A DNA stretch of 64,000 nt from Scenedesmus sp. ARA3. Lineage: Eukaryota > Chlorophyta > Chlorophyceae > Sphaeropleales > Scenedesmaceae. Under the pieces are notes generated by a model. It made no database searches. It was not told the origin of the DNA and saw nothing but the letters and a program-made list of their open reading frames with translations. Position 1 is the first letter of the stretch. Every line of letters starts with the position of its first letter. Of the stretch, positions 11,130 to 23,031 are shown piece after piece. The position numbers and the translations under genes are program-made. The stretch covers positions 1 through 64,000 of the forward strand of contig RWJK01001485.1 of NCBI GenBank assembly GCA_004335835.1. The letters are read 5' to 3'.

Positions 11130-14100
11130 CGGTGCACAGGTGACAGCAAGCCCCTGGAAGGAGTCCTCGCCAAATTTGGTGCATTGGCTAGCAGGCTGCC
11201 TAGCAGTGCTGCTGGGCTATCTGCCCTTGCTGCCAATTCATCGTATGAGCTGCTCGGCGACCTGCCCAGCAGCAGCGAGCCTTGCTGCTGCGCTGCTGCT
11301 GCGGCGGCGCTGCTTGCGCTGCGTGGGCCGGATTTAAACAGCATGCGGTAGGGTTCAAGCAGCGCTGAGACCTGTTGCTGAGCTGCAGTGGCTGTGCGAG
11401 GCAGCATGACCTCGAGCGTGGCTGTTACCCAGTCAACGCGTGCAGCTGCAGCAAGTTCGACGGCGCAGCAAGGCAACACACAGCACAGCGCAGCAGCGGT
11501 AGTGAAGGCTCTAAAGCGCCTGAAGTCTTACAAGCGAGTCAGTACAAGCTGCAAGCCTCCCCTGTGATCCGTTGTATCTGCTGTCTTGCATTACAATTCC
11601 CAGCACCAAGCTGAACTGCACGACTTGCTGCATACCATGGTATGTTAAGGGGGAAGGATGGTATTAGAGTTCCTGAGCCACCAGAAGCCTGCTGGCTGTA
11701 TATTTCGCTTTTTACAAACATATCCATTACTAAAAAGAAATACGGTCCGTCAGTCAGTCAGTCAGAAGCCTGGCTTAGGACCTGGCCGTTGAACCCCAGG
11801 GCGATTCGAAAATGTGCAGAGGAAGCAAACGAGAGCGCGAGAGCAACAGATGAACGTTAGTGTAGAAATGTGCAATCGTTTCGAAGCCGTGGGCTGGGTG
11901 CAGCGGTGTTCTGTTGCTGGGGTGCTATGCAAAACATCACGGGCTACAGCAGGAACAGCAGGCAGTGAAGCAACAATATCTGAAAAGCGATGGCGTGAGA
12001 CTATTAGGCGAAAGGCGAACGGGATAGGGATGATCATGGGTGGCTTCTAAGATTGCAGGTGTTGCAACTGCTGCCCTGAGCAACAAGGGTGCCTCCCGTA
12101 ATTACTAGATAGATAGGAGTGACGTAGTCACGGGAAACTGCTAGTGTGCTATATAAATACTATCCTATCGATACTAGGCCGAAACCTGAAGGTAGCACCC
12201 CCAGCCTGGACATACTGGAGTTAGTGCCTTGCTGCTGTTGCCAGCAGTGCCACTGTCAAATGTCGACAGCTGCTGCGGTAGTCTGAGACGCCTTAGAGCT
12301 TCAGGCGAAGGTCAAAACGATCATAATATCATATTAATATGGAATCAAGGCTTTCAAGCCTTCCATGTGCTGCCTGCGATGCTCACCGAGAGGCGTTCCG
12401 ACATCACAGGCCTCCCGTGGCGCCAANNNNNNNNNNNNNNNNNNNNNNNNNNNNNNNNNNNNNNNNNNNNNNNNNNNNNNNNNNNNNNNNNNNNNNNNNN
12501 NNNNNNNNNNNNNNNNNNNNNNNNNNNNNNNNNNNNNNNNNNNNNNNNNNNNNNNNNNNNNATGATCATGGGTGGCTTCTAAGATTGCAGGTGTTGCAAC
12601 TGCTGCCCTGAGCAACAAGGGTGCCTCCCGTAATTACTAGATAGATAGGAGTGACGTAGTCACGGGAAACTGCTAGTGTGCTATATAAATACTATCCTAT
12701 CGATACTAGGCCGAAACCTGAAGGTAGCACCCCCAGCCTGGACATACTGGAGTTAGTGCCTTGCTGCTGTTGCCAGCAGTGCCACTGTCAAATGTCGACA
12801 GCTGCTGCGGTAGTCTGAGACGCCTTAGAGCTTCAGGCGAAGGTCAAAACGATCATAATATCATATTAATATGGAATCAAGGCTTTCAAGCCTTCCATGT
12901 GCTGCCTGCGATGCTCACCGAGAGGCGTTCCGACATCACAGGCCTCCCGTGGCGCCAAAATTTTATCGAAGTGAGCGCGGACTCACTAAAGGTGTTATAA
13001 CGTTGTACAGATCATAGTGAAAGAGTGCTGCCCAATTCCGTACAGCCCAGATGCTGCAATCGTGTTCAACGTTGTTTTCGGCCACTGACCCCAGTGCACA
13101 AGTTGGGCTGTACGGATTGCCTTCTAACTTCGGGAATCAACTTTTAGTATGACCAAAAATGAGTTCCTGAGCTTAGACGGCAAACGATAAATATTTGAGC
13201 TCGCAACCAGCGCCTGACATGTCAGGCACAGCAGGTTTCAGCAGGTCCTACTGGTTCCGGGGCCCCAGCACCATCAGCATTTGGCGCTAGAAATAGACTT
13301 ATAGGGGTATAAACTACAATTTACTGTGTGCAGGTGCGCTGATGTGTGCCTGGGATCTTGTATCCAGCACACCCAATTAATACCATCTTTCCGCCTTGAA
13401 AACCCACTGCTGCTCCCTTTGCCACCACAGAGCGTTGTTGCCGCCCTACCTAAAACTTTCAAGCATGCATGCTCACCTATGACCTGCATTTGCTGGTCCT
13501 GTATGGGCGCGTTTGCCGCCCTATTTAAATTTCTTTTCAAGTGTGCATGCTCTCCTGTGACCTACAGCTGCTGGTCCTGCAAGAGCGCCGTTGCCGCCCT
13601 TTTAGAACTTATGAATTGTGCATGCTCACCTATGACCTGTAGCTGCTGGTCCTGCAGGAGCGCTGTTGCTGCCGCCAAGGCACTCCCGCTGCGCATGGCG
13701 CTGCTGTCTGCTGCCTGATAGCACAGCGCTGCTGCTGGCTGGGACAGCTGGCTAACCAGCTGGCGAGCCTGCAGGACACGAGCAACACAGCAGCATATTT
13801 ACAAGCTACGTGCAGCACTGTGCTATAGCACTGCTGGACAGTGATGTTTGGGTCAAGACCTGCGCTTAGCTGCATGGATAACGTGCTTGCCTGCAGCAGC
13901 TTCAGCAGCATCCTAGCCTTATCACCGCTGCAGCTGCACAGTCCGGCATGCAGAGCCCTAGCAGCTGTCCAAGCAAAGCCAAACGCACCTGCTCTATTGC
14001 TTCTCTCCCGTTGCAGGAGCAGCCGCTGCACTGGCACACGCACAGAGACAGCACCGGCGTGCTGCTGCCCCTGACCAGTAAGTGGGAGCAGGTGCAGCCA

Positions 14101-14225
14101 GCACCAGGATCGCCCATATGGCCCGCACATGGGCATCCGCGCATGTTTTGGCCATCGCCTCCGCTGCTACAACAGCCTTGATCGCCGTGCGTGGGGAGCA
14201 GAGGCTCCCGCAGCTCAGAATCCAT
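1252..14225 (-). CDS. Copper-transporting P1B-type ATPase (RAN1/ATP7/CopA-like)
   Basis: Pumps Cu(I) across a membrane at ATP cost; two-HMA-domain plant and algal members (RAN1/HMA7 type) usually load the secretory pathway. Exons in gene order: 14225-13989, 13768-13630, 11445-10568, 9850-9691, 9100-8892, 7950-7594, 6853-6778, 6321-6134, 5693-5401, 4780-3887, 2799-2320, 1462-1252. All phases match and give 1373 aa. Visible motifs: metal-binding GMSCGSC (about 297-303) and GMSCASC (402-408), CPC in the transport helix (809-811), phosphorylation motif DKTGT with Asp853, SEHPLA in the nucleotide domain, MITGD (about 1138-1142) and GDGINDSP (1253-1260). Poly-Gln, poly-Ala and Ser-rich inserts enlarge the cytosolic loops. 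The start [10 protein letters not shown] at 14225 rests only on phase-compatible splicing of two poorly conserved exons and a 2.2-kb intron with an assembly gap. From exon 3 on the model is firm. The intron after exon 8 has a GC donor. Confidence 0.9.
1497..1880 (-). repeat. Exon echoes: three copies of ATPase exon 12 head
   Basis: Three copies (about 1502-1580, 1612-1687, 1797-1878) repeat the intron end, the AG acceptor and the exon start encoding [19 protein letters not shown]. The complete exon follows at 1462-1252. The outermost copy is the most diverged. Confidence 0.88.
1995..2252 (-). repeat. Exon echoes: two copies of ATPase exon 11 tail
   Basis: Two diverged copies (about 1995-2090 and 2163-2250) repeat the end of exon 11, the region encoding [20 protein letters not shown], plus the donor side. 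They lie in the downstream intron, as all tail echoes here do. Confidence 0.85.
2866..3015 (-). repeat. Exon echoes: copies of ATPase exon 11 head
   Basis: One good copy (2866-2912) repeats the acceptor plus the start of exon 11 ([12 protein letters not shown]). A shorter, weaker one lies near 2985-3013. Both are in the upstream intron. Confidence 0.7.
3335..3838 (-). repeat. Exon echoes: four copies of ATPase exon 10 tail ([11 protein letters not shown])
   Basis: Copies at about 3337-3375, 3477-3521, 3597-3650 and 3775-3818 repeat the end of exon 10, which encodes the conserved MITGD hinge motif, together with its GTGAGC-type donor and intron start. Sequence between copies has diverged more than the exon part. 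Confidence 0.9.
4917..5310 (-). repeat. Exon echoes: two copies of the ATPase exon 9 3' half (CPC helix)
   Basis: Two copies (4917-5070 and 5156-5307) repeat the half-exon encoding [20 protein letters not shown] through the donor. In the copy at 4917-5070 the essential CPC is changed to YPC, so it cannot be a functional replacement exon. The intact exon is at 5693-5401. Confidence 0.92.
5766..6060 (-). repeat. Exon echoes: ATPase exon 9 head copy and exon 8 tail fragment
   Basis: Positions 5766-5946 copy the first half of exon 9 ([20 protein letters not shown]) with its acceptor, but the second half is missing. Positions 5997-6060 are a degraded copy of the end of exon 8. Both edges of one intron are therefore echoed. 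Confidence 0.85.
6128..6133 (-). promoter_or_regulatory. Non-canonical GC splice donor after ATPase exon 8
   Basis: Exon 8 ends CAG followed by GCAAGC instead of GT. The conserved junction (KAPIQ then ALADTIA) requires splicing exactly here, and the matching acceptor gives phase 0. GC-AG introns are a known minor class with this CAG/GCAAG context. Confidence 0.7.
6538..6720 (-). repeat. Exon echoes: two copies of ATPase exon 7 tail
   Basis: Copies near 6540-6600 and 6660-6705 repeat the exon 7 end ([12 protein letters not shown]) and its donor. The intervening intron sequence is also copied, giving a period of about 115 bp. Confidence 0.85.
7137..7520 (-). repeat. Exon echoes: copies of ATPase exon 6 tail
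   Basis: Copies at about 7137-7225 and 7446-7520, with a fragment near 7305-7330, repeat the end of exon 6 ([14 protein letters not shown]) with the donor. They lie in the downstream intron. Confidence 0.85.
7966..8812 (-). repeat. Exon echoes: array of about seven copies of ATPase exon 6 head
   Basis: Well preserved copies at about 8115-8195, 8365-8460 and 8605-8700 repeat acceptor plus [20 protein letters not shown]. Between them sit shorter, worse preserved ones (about 8001-8060, 8270-8325, 8510-8560, 8765-8800). The alternation suggests that a two-copy unit was itself duplicated (higher-order period near 240 bp). The intact exon follows at 7950. Confidence 0.9.
9355..9688 (-). repeat. 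Exon echoes: three copies of ATPase exon 4 tail
   Basis: Three near-regular copies with a period of about 115 bp repeat the exon 4 end ([20 protein letters not shown]) and the GTGCGG-type donor with intron start. The first copy, joined to the exon body, is intact at 9850-9691. Confidence 0.92.
9957..10155 (-). repeat. Exon echoes: two copies of ATPase exon 4 head
   Basis: Copies near 9961-10015 and 10081-10145 repeat the acceptor plus the start of exon 4 (the second HMA domain, around [13 protein letters not shown]). Both precede the real acceptor at 9851. Confidence 0.85.
10428..10475 (-). repeat. Exon echo: copy of ATPase exon 3 tail and donor
   Basis: A single diverged copy of the exon 3 end and its GTGAGT donor lies about 120 nt into the following intron. 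Confidence 0.65.
12030..12958. other. Assembly gap flanked by an exact 397-bp duplicate
   Basis: Positions 12030-12426 recur base for base at 12562-12958, with 135 N (12427-12561) between. No divergence is visible, unlike every exon echo here, so this is most likely the same sequence placed on both sides of a scaffold gap rather than a biological repeat. Confidence 0.85.
13031..13121. repeat. Short inverted repeat in ATPase intron 2
   Basis: Arms of about 18 nt (13031-13050 and 13104-13121, around the shared TACAGCCCA and its complement) face each other across about 53 nt. It could form a hairpin; no target duplication was seen. Confidence 0.5.
13466..13605 (-). repeat. Exon echoes: two copies of the proposed ATPase exon 2 tail
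   Basis: Two copies (about 13470-13510 and 13548-13590) repeat the end of exon 2 ([11 protein letters not shown]) and its GTGAGC-type donor. Their presence supports 13630-13768 being a genuine exon, since echoes elsewhere track real exon edges. Confidence 0.8.
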
Positions 14226-17372
<3,147 letters not shown>

Positions 17373-18508
17373 ACCGCCGGACGGTGCGTCTCACAACCAT
17401 GAAAACACCCATGAAAACACCCGTGGACATGGGGTTTTGGCGTCCGCCTTGCGATGTGGCCTGCTGGGTTGCTTGTGGGGGCTGGCCACCGCAGCCTGAG
17501 GGTTGCTGAACGGCACATGAGAGTTATTGTCCTGGGGTGCGAGCTTGTGCCCTGGTGGCGTGCACCGCTTGCTGGCAGCGGCTGTGGAGTGAGCAATTGG
17601 CTGTTTCACCAGCTTGTAACCTCCAGGTCATTTTCCCGTGCTTGTCTGTGATGGGCATACATTCTGCTGTCAGTGTTGCACGCTGAGGGCATGCAGTTGT
17701 GATCCTGCAGCAGATTATGCTAGTTCGTGCTCGTAGTGCAGTTCAGTTGCAGGAAATCATACAGCAACAGCACCTGCCAAGGCAGGCTCTCCAACAACAT
17801 CACCAACAGCAGCATTTCCTTCACGAAACCGTCGACCCAACTATCAACTCGTGTGCATGCAGGCAGTGCTGTGTTCTTTCAAAGGTAGTACCAGTCTTGA
17901 GCAAAGCATGCAGTGACAGTTGTTCTGTTCAGCTGCAGAATATACACATATGGCAGCTTGCCGCATCAGAGAAACGCTCGAAGCGCCTTATATGTTTTCT
18001 TCGCGGCCCTTGCTGCTCCTTACGGCGCGGCGACAGATGAGAGGAAGCAGCTCCTTGGCACAAGCTAGTCCAGCAGTTCGACCCACTCGCCCTTCCTTTC
18101 GTCGGTCTGCAGTACGGAAATAAAATATAAGTAATTGTATGTTAGTTACTTACATGGATGTGTTGGCAATGACTGATGTGGGCGCGCCCGTGAGCAACAA
18201 CGCCTGCTGCGTTGTCATGCACCCTGCTTCACGCATTGGCAGCCGTAGCTGCCAATTCGTTATTTGATGCATTGTACGTTGTCCCTGCCCAACAGACACC
18301 CTGGACCGAGTGCTACCAGCAACGCGCTCCAAACCCTGCTGGGTGTCATTTGGCACTGTTTGGCGGGCAGGGGTGCGGATTGCGGCAACGCGCGTTCAAA
18401 AGTTGGCTTCTGCTGTCGTATTGGGCAGGTGAAATGCCCCTGTGATGAACTGAGTCACTGCAGCACTCCACACACCTGACATTCGAAAGCCTGGGATTGG
18501 CAGCACGA
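17373..18508. other. Intergenic, RPS3 3' region to the RRM gene
   Basis: Contains the RPS3 3' UTR and presumably the promoter of the RRM gene. No coding region, RNA gene or mobile element was recognised. Confidence 0.5.
17615..17619 (+). terminator. Candidate TGTAA polyadenylation signal of RPS3
   Basis: TGTAA is the usual chlorophyte near-upstream poly(A) element. This one lies 243 nt after the RPS3 stop codon. Confidence 0.5.
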
Positions 18509-20527
18509 ATGAATCAGCCACCTCCCCCTGGGCCACCATTTGCGGGACCACATCCCCCGCAAGGCTACATTGGCCCAGAGTTCCCTGGGGGATTCCCTGG
18601 GGGAGTGGCCCCAGAGTTTGGGGGTGTGGGCCTGGAGCGTGTGTTTCCCTGCGTCAGACTGCGCGGACTGCCCTTCGATGTATCAGAGGATGAGATTAGA
18701 ATCTTCCTGGTGCGTTGCGGGGCAGCAGGAGCGGCATACGCAGTGGCAATGGCAGTGCACTCGGTTTGGAAGGAGTGCTTTGAGCCTGGATCGCCACAAT
18801 TGGGATCCAATCAATGCACATTGATCATAGGCATTGAGACATGGCATGCGTTGAGCTCCTGCGTGCGGTCAGCTGCAAGCGTATCTCAGCATGGCGCACT
18901 GCTGTCAGCGGCCGGCTCACGGTTGTGCGTCAATTGTGCAGGGGTGCGAGCCGGTGGACATACTACTAGTCAAGCGGGAGGGCCGCTTTTCTGGCGAGGC
19001 GTTCGTGGTGCTGGGCAGCCCGCTGCAGATCCAAATGGCAGTAGACAAGAACAAGAGCTACATGGGCAGGCGATACGTGGAGGTGTTCAGGGCAAAGAAG
19101 CTGGTAAGTATGCAGTTGTGATACCTTTCTGGCCCCTTGCAGCCAATCCAGCAGCGCAGCAAGCAGCAGCGGTTAATTGGCGCCAACCATGCCAATGCCA
19201 GCCAGCTACCAGCCTTGGACCCTGTTGTTGACAGGGCTTCATTTGCTTTTGAAAGTTACTATCCAGCAGCCGTGGGCTGGTTTACGGCCCCAATGGGCCA
19301 CTCCTGAGCAGCAATGCAGGCAGCGGCAGCTGCTGCAGCATCTGCAGCACATGCTGCAGTGGGTGTGCCACGAAACACTCCTGCAGGCATCTGGTAGTGA
19401 CTGGTAGCAGCTGTGAAGATACAACACAAGCTGATAGCCAGCAATCAGGACAGATAAAGGCTGCAGCAGCAGCAGGATTGGCAGTGGCAGGCCCTGCGCG
19501 TTCCGTGTCATGGTTGTTACATGGTCGCCGCACTGCTTGCTCAGCTGGGCAGGCCGTGCCTATACACAGACAGCTCGCGCAGCTGTCAAACAATATACTA
19601 TGACTGACTCGACAACCACACGACCACTTCATCTGTCTCTGCTGCTGCTGCCGCTGCTTGCAGGACTACTACAAGGCAGTCATGGCAGAAATGTACGTGG
19701 ACGGGGCAGGCATGCGCGGCGGCGGCGGCGGCGGTCACAACCGCGGCGGCGGCATGCAATACGGCGGCGGGCAGCACTACGGCGGCGGCGGCGGCCAGGG
19801 CTACAGCAATGGCGGGCGGCCTGCCGAAGCAGCGGGTGCTGGCAACGGCTATGAGGCAGGGCCCAGCAACGTGCTGCGGCTGCGCGGGCTGCCGTTCAGT
19901 GCGCAGAAGGAGGACATTGTGCGGTGGTTTGAGGACGTGGCACCCCTGGCAGTGGACAAGTGAGCAGCGCAGCTGCACATAGTAGAAAAGTAGAGTTCCA
20001 ACCTAGCTGCAGTGCATCAGGAGTCCAACAGCGTGACCAGCAGCAGCAGTAGCACAGTTGGGATGGCGGCATCATCGGCAGCGGCAGCCTGTGGCCATGC
20101 GTCTTGTTGCACCGCAGCTGCAGTGGCAAAACAGGCAGCAGGTGGTGCCTGCTCGCATGAGGATCGAATTGACATGCGTTGGCAGCACTGCAACAGCAGC
20201 TACTTCACCGAGGAATAATGGGTACAGGTTGTTGGCTGTAAGACCTCCAGCAGCTTAGCTCCCGTGGCCACCAACTGCCACTCACTGTTGTCATGTTGTC
20301 CTGTGCGCCTGCTGTGTGCCGCGTCGCCGTGTTGCTGCTGCTGCTGCAGCGTGCACATCATCACAGACTACGGCAGGCCCACTGGCGTGGCGCTGGTGGA
20401 GTTTGGCTCACCGCAGGACGCGCAGTCTGCAGCAGCCAAGGACAAGCAGATGATGGGCACGCGCTACATCGAGGTGTTCCCCAGCAGCAGGGACGAGCTG
20501 CAGAGGTACCTGCCCAGGTCGTACTAA
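18509..20527 (+). CDS. hnRNP F/H-like RNA-binding protein with two quasi-RRMs
   Basis: Probable nuclear RNA-binding protein; hnRNP F/H and ESRP relatives regulate splicing through G-rich RNA. Exons 18509-18709, 18942-19103, 19664-19959 and 20350-20527 join in phase to 278 aa. A Pro/Gly-rich N-terminus (MNQPPPPGPP) precedes RRM1 (about 48-122), with VRLRGLPFD, FSGEAFVVL and YVEVFRAKK. A Gly-rich linker (about 140-172, with GGG and YGGG runs) leads to RRM2 (about 190-265), with LRLRGLPFSAQKEDIVRWFE, GRPTGVALVEF and YIEVFPSSRDEL. The RGLPF signature in RNP2 position, and the lack of aromatic RNP1 residues, fit the quasi-RRM class rather than canonical RRMs. This is the only protein gene in the window where I found no exon echoes. 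The exact family member cannot be named from sequence alone. Confidence 0.9.
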
Positions 20528-22125
20528 GCAGCAGCAGGTGCAGCTCCAGGTGCTGGTGCAGTCATGATGGCGTAGCGGCGGGGGCAACGGCCTCAGCAGC
20601 AGTGCTGCGCAGTCGCTGAGCTTGTGCGGCTGTCGCGAGTGGGCAGCAGCAGCGGCTGCGCGGAAGCGCCTGCTGTCAAGCAGCCTTGGCTGCTGTTTTG
20701 GTGCCAGCTTTGCTGCGGTGAGGTTGAGTGCCCTGCCGTTGTGGTGCCTGGGTCTAGCAGTATGGGGATGCGCAGGCACCTGTCATCTGGGGTGTTGGAA
20801 GATTGGGCTGGCGGGCGGGAGGGGTTATATGTGGGCGGCTGGCAGGGGCTGAGTGCTGTCGTGTTGCAACACCTGCGGCTGTGCAGACCAGCATGCCAAT
20901 GGTGCGCAGGACCCGTGTTATTGCTGGCTGGTGTCTTGTGTTGGTGGCGCGGTCAAAGCTGCAGCTGTACACTGCAGTAGGTGCCTTTGCTGCTCCTCAT
21001 CCAACGTGGTGAGCACAAGCACAGCTGAGCAGCTGTCAACTGAACCGGATGGGAAGTCAGCGGTGTGACTGCTGTGCCGCTGGGTACGATCAGTTTCAAG
21101 CTCTACACAAGTTTTGAATGAGCTGGTTGGTGGCCGTATACCTTGCAAGCCGTGCGACAGGTGTGTGCTGCAACTTACGTGGTATTCTTATGTTGTGAGC
21201 TCCCCAGAGGGTGCCACCAGGGCTGGCTGCGTATACAACTCGCGGAAGTCGTGGCTGTGCGAGCATGGGCGCTGCAGTTGATGCTTCCTGCAAGCTGTGC
21301 AGTTGGCAGCGCAGGCATAATTGCATGACGGGGCTGCGGGGCTGGGTGAAGCCTTAGGGTCTGAACGTCGGCCCTGCTGCTGGTTTTCTGCAGGAGCCAC
21401 GTATGCTGTGTGTGGTGGCTGCGGTGTGTTTTGTGTCGTGTGCCAATGACCCATCATGGCATCTAGGAAGTGGTGCGTGCGGCCGTGTGGTGTGCCCCTG
21501 CGGATCAAGCACCCCATGCACAGTTAGGGTGTAGTCTTGCCAGTTTTTATCTGTGCATTGTCATTGCAATGAAATCACTTTGGACTTGCGCTTTGTCTGC
21601 AGTACTTGTTGTGTGTCGTCCTGGGGCTTCATGCCAGGTTCGCACACGCAACCATACCTTGGGATACTTTGCTGCTGCTGCAGTTGACACCAAAGTGATG
21701 TGTACTAGGGGCACACCTTGTGTGGTGTTGAAGTCAATATGTGAAATCCTCCTCTGTTCCCATTCCACCTGCTGTGCGTCGATATGGCGAGTGACTTGCT
21801 ATCTTCAGCAGCAAGGAAGCGACCACGAAAATCTGTCAGTGCCGTTGCCCCCCAGGCCATCGTGGCTACTGAGGGCGGCACTGACCAGGTTTTGTTTTGA
21901 ACGCAGGTGATACTAGAACAAGTAGGAGGAGCAGCAGCACCACAACCTTGAAGTTGAAGTAGCCATGCTGGTCCTGGGGGGTCCCTTCTTGCTATGTGAG
22001 TACGCATTATGTTGCATGCGATTGCAATGATTGACCTGAGTGCACGTTATAACCCTTGAATATAAAATATGTATGCGTTGGTTTCATTGCACGCGCTCAA
22101 AACACGACTTGGAAAGCACAACATG
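20528..22125. other. Intergenic, no gene recognised
   Basis: Holds the 3' region of the RRM gene. Open frames here are short and compositionally unconvincing. No RNA gene or repeat array was seen. Confidence 0.5.
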
Positions 22126-22671
22126 CAGGGGTGTGCCTTTTCAGTGTTTTGGGGGTCCGTGAAAGCAATTTCACTGAAAAAAATGAAATTTTCAGTAATT
22201 TCACCTTGATAGTGAAAAAATGAAAAGGCAGGCAGGGCGGGAGTTGTGTTGCACTGTTACATCACTACTCGTCGCTTTTACTTCGCTTCATCGCACATAC
22301 AAGCATTATTACCAGTACAAAGACCTAGAAATCGTTGTTCATTACTCATAGGGAGCAGGTAGTGCTGGCTGCTGCAACAGCTGTTGACCCTAGCAGCAGT
22401 GCTGGCAGCAGGCAGGGTGTGAGCTACATGGCACAACACACTTCGCAACAAGTGATCGACACCTGCCAAGCGACAAAAGTGCTATTAGGCTCTATTAGAG
22501 GTGCCTGCAGCTGCTGTAGCTGCTGCAGTAGGGGTGCAGCAGCGGTAAAACAACCTTTTTAATTTTTTTCAGTTGTGCGCAGTGGAGGGTCACGTCGATG
22601 AAAATTTCAGTGTAATTTCAGTGAAATTTCAAGAGTTTAGAAATTCCGAAAAGTGAAACGGCACACCCCTG
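22126..22671. mobile_element. hAT-like MITE (546 bp) with 8-bp target-site duplication
   Basis: The ends are perfect 12-bp terminal inverted repeats, CAGGGGTGTGCC and GGCACACCCCTG, followed on both sides by TTTCA-type subterminal sequence. The element is flanked by identical 8-bp direct repeats ACAACATG (22118-22125 and 22672-22679). CA-G-rich termini with 8-bp duplications are diagnostic of the hAT superfamily. There is no transposase: the interior is AT-rich subterminal repeats of TGAAATTTCA type plus unrelated CTG-rich sequence, so this is a non-autonomous element mobilised in trans. The perfect target duplication suggests a fairly recent insertion. It lies between the RRM gene and CFAP65. 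Confidence 0.9.
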
Positions 22672-22679
22672 ACAACATG

Positions 22680-23031
22680 GCAACACGTGTCATGTTGACC
22701 GGTTCAAAAACCCTAGCTCTCGCATATTGAGTGCCCTGCAAGCACTCTGACAAAATCAAAACAGCAGTATTGCTGTGTAGCGCCGATACTAGCAGGTGGC
22801 TTCGTGCCGATGATCAGTACTCACACGTCCATGAAGCCTGATTGACACCTGAGAGCGATGCCACCGTTGGCTCGGCCCCAAAGGGGCGCGAGAACTGCTT
22901 CTCCGAAGCCGATAAGCACTGCTTTAGCTGGGTTACATGAGCAGTAAGCCTGGCTTGATGTTTGCTTTCTCAGCTGGCCCTGTTGCAGCACAGCAGCAGC
23001 TGCTGCTGAGCCATGGGCATACACTTACCTG
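22680..23031. other. Presumed 5' region of CFAP65
   Basis: No exon with a convincing splice site was found here, although CFAP65 proteins elsewhere are longer at the N-terminus. It may be promoter and 5' UTR, or may hide a weakly conserved first exon. Confidence 0.4.

Noticed and set aside
11646..13400. A larger transposon bounded by similar 20-nt inverted ends (near 11646 and 13400)
   Set aside because: Seventeen of 20 bases match in inverted orientation, but similarity stops there, no target duplication is visible, and an assembly gap lies between.
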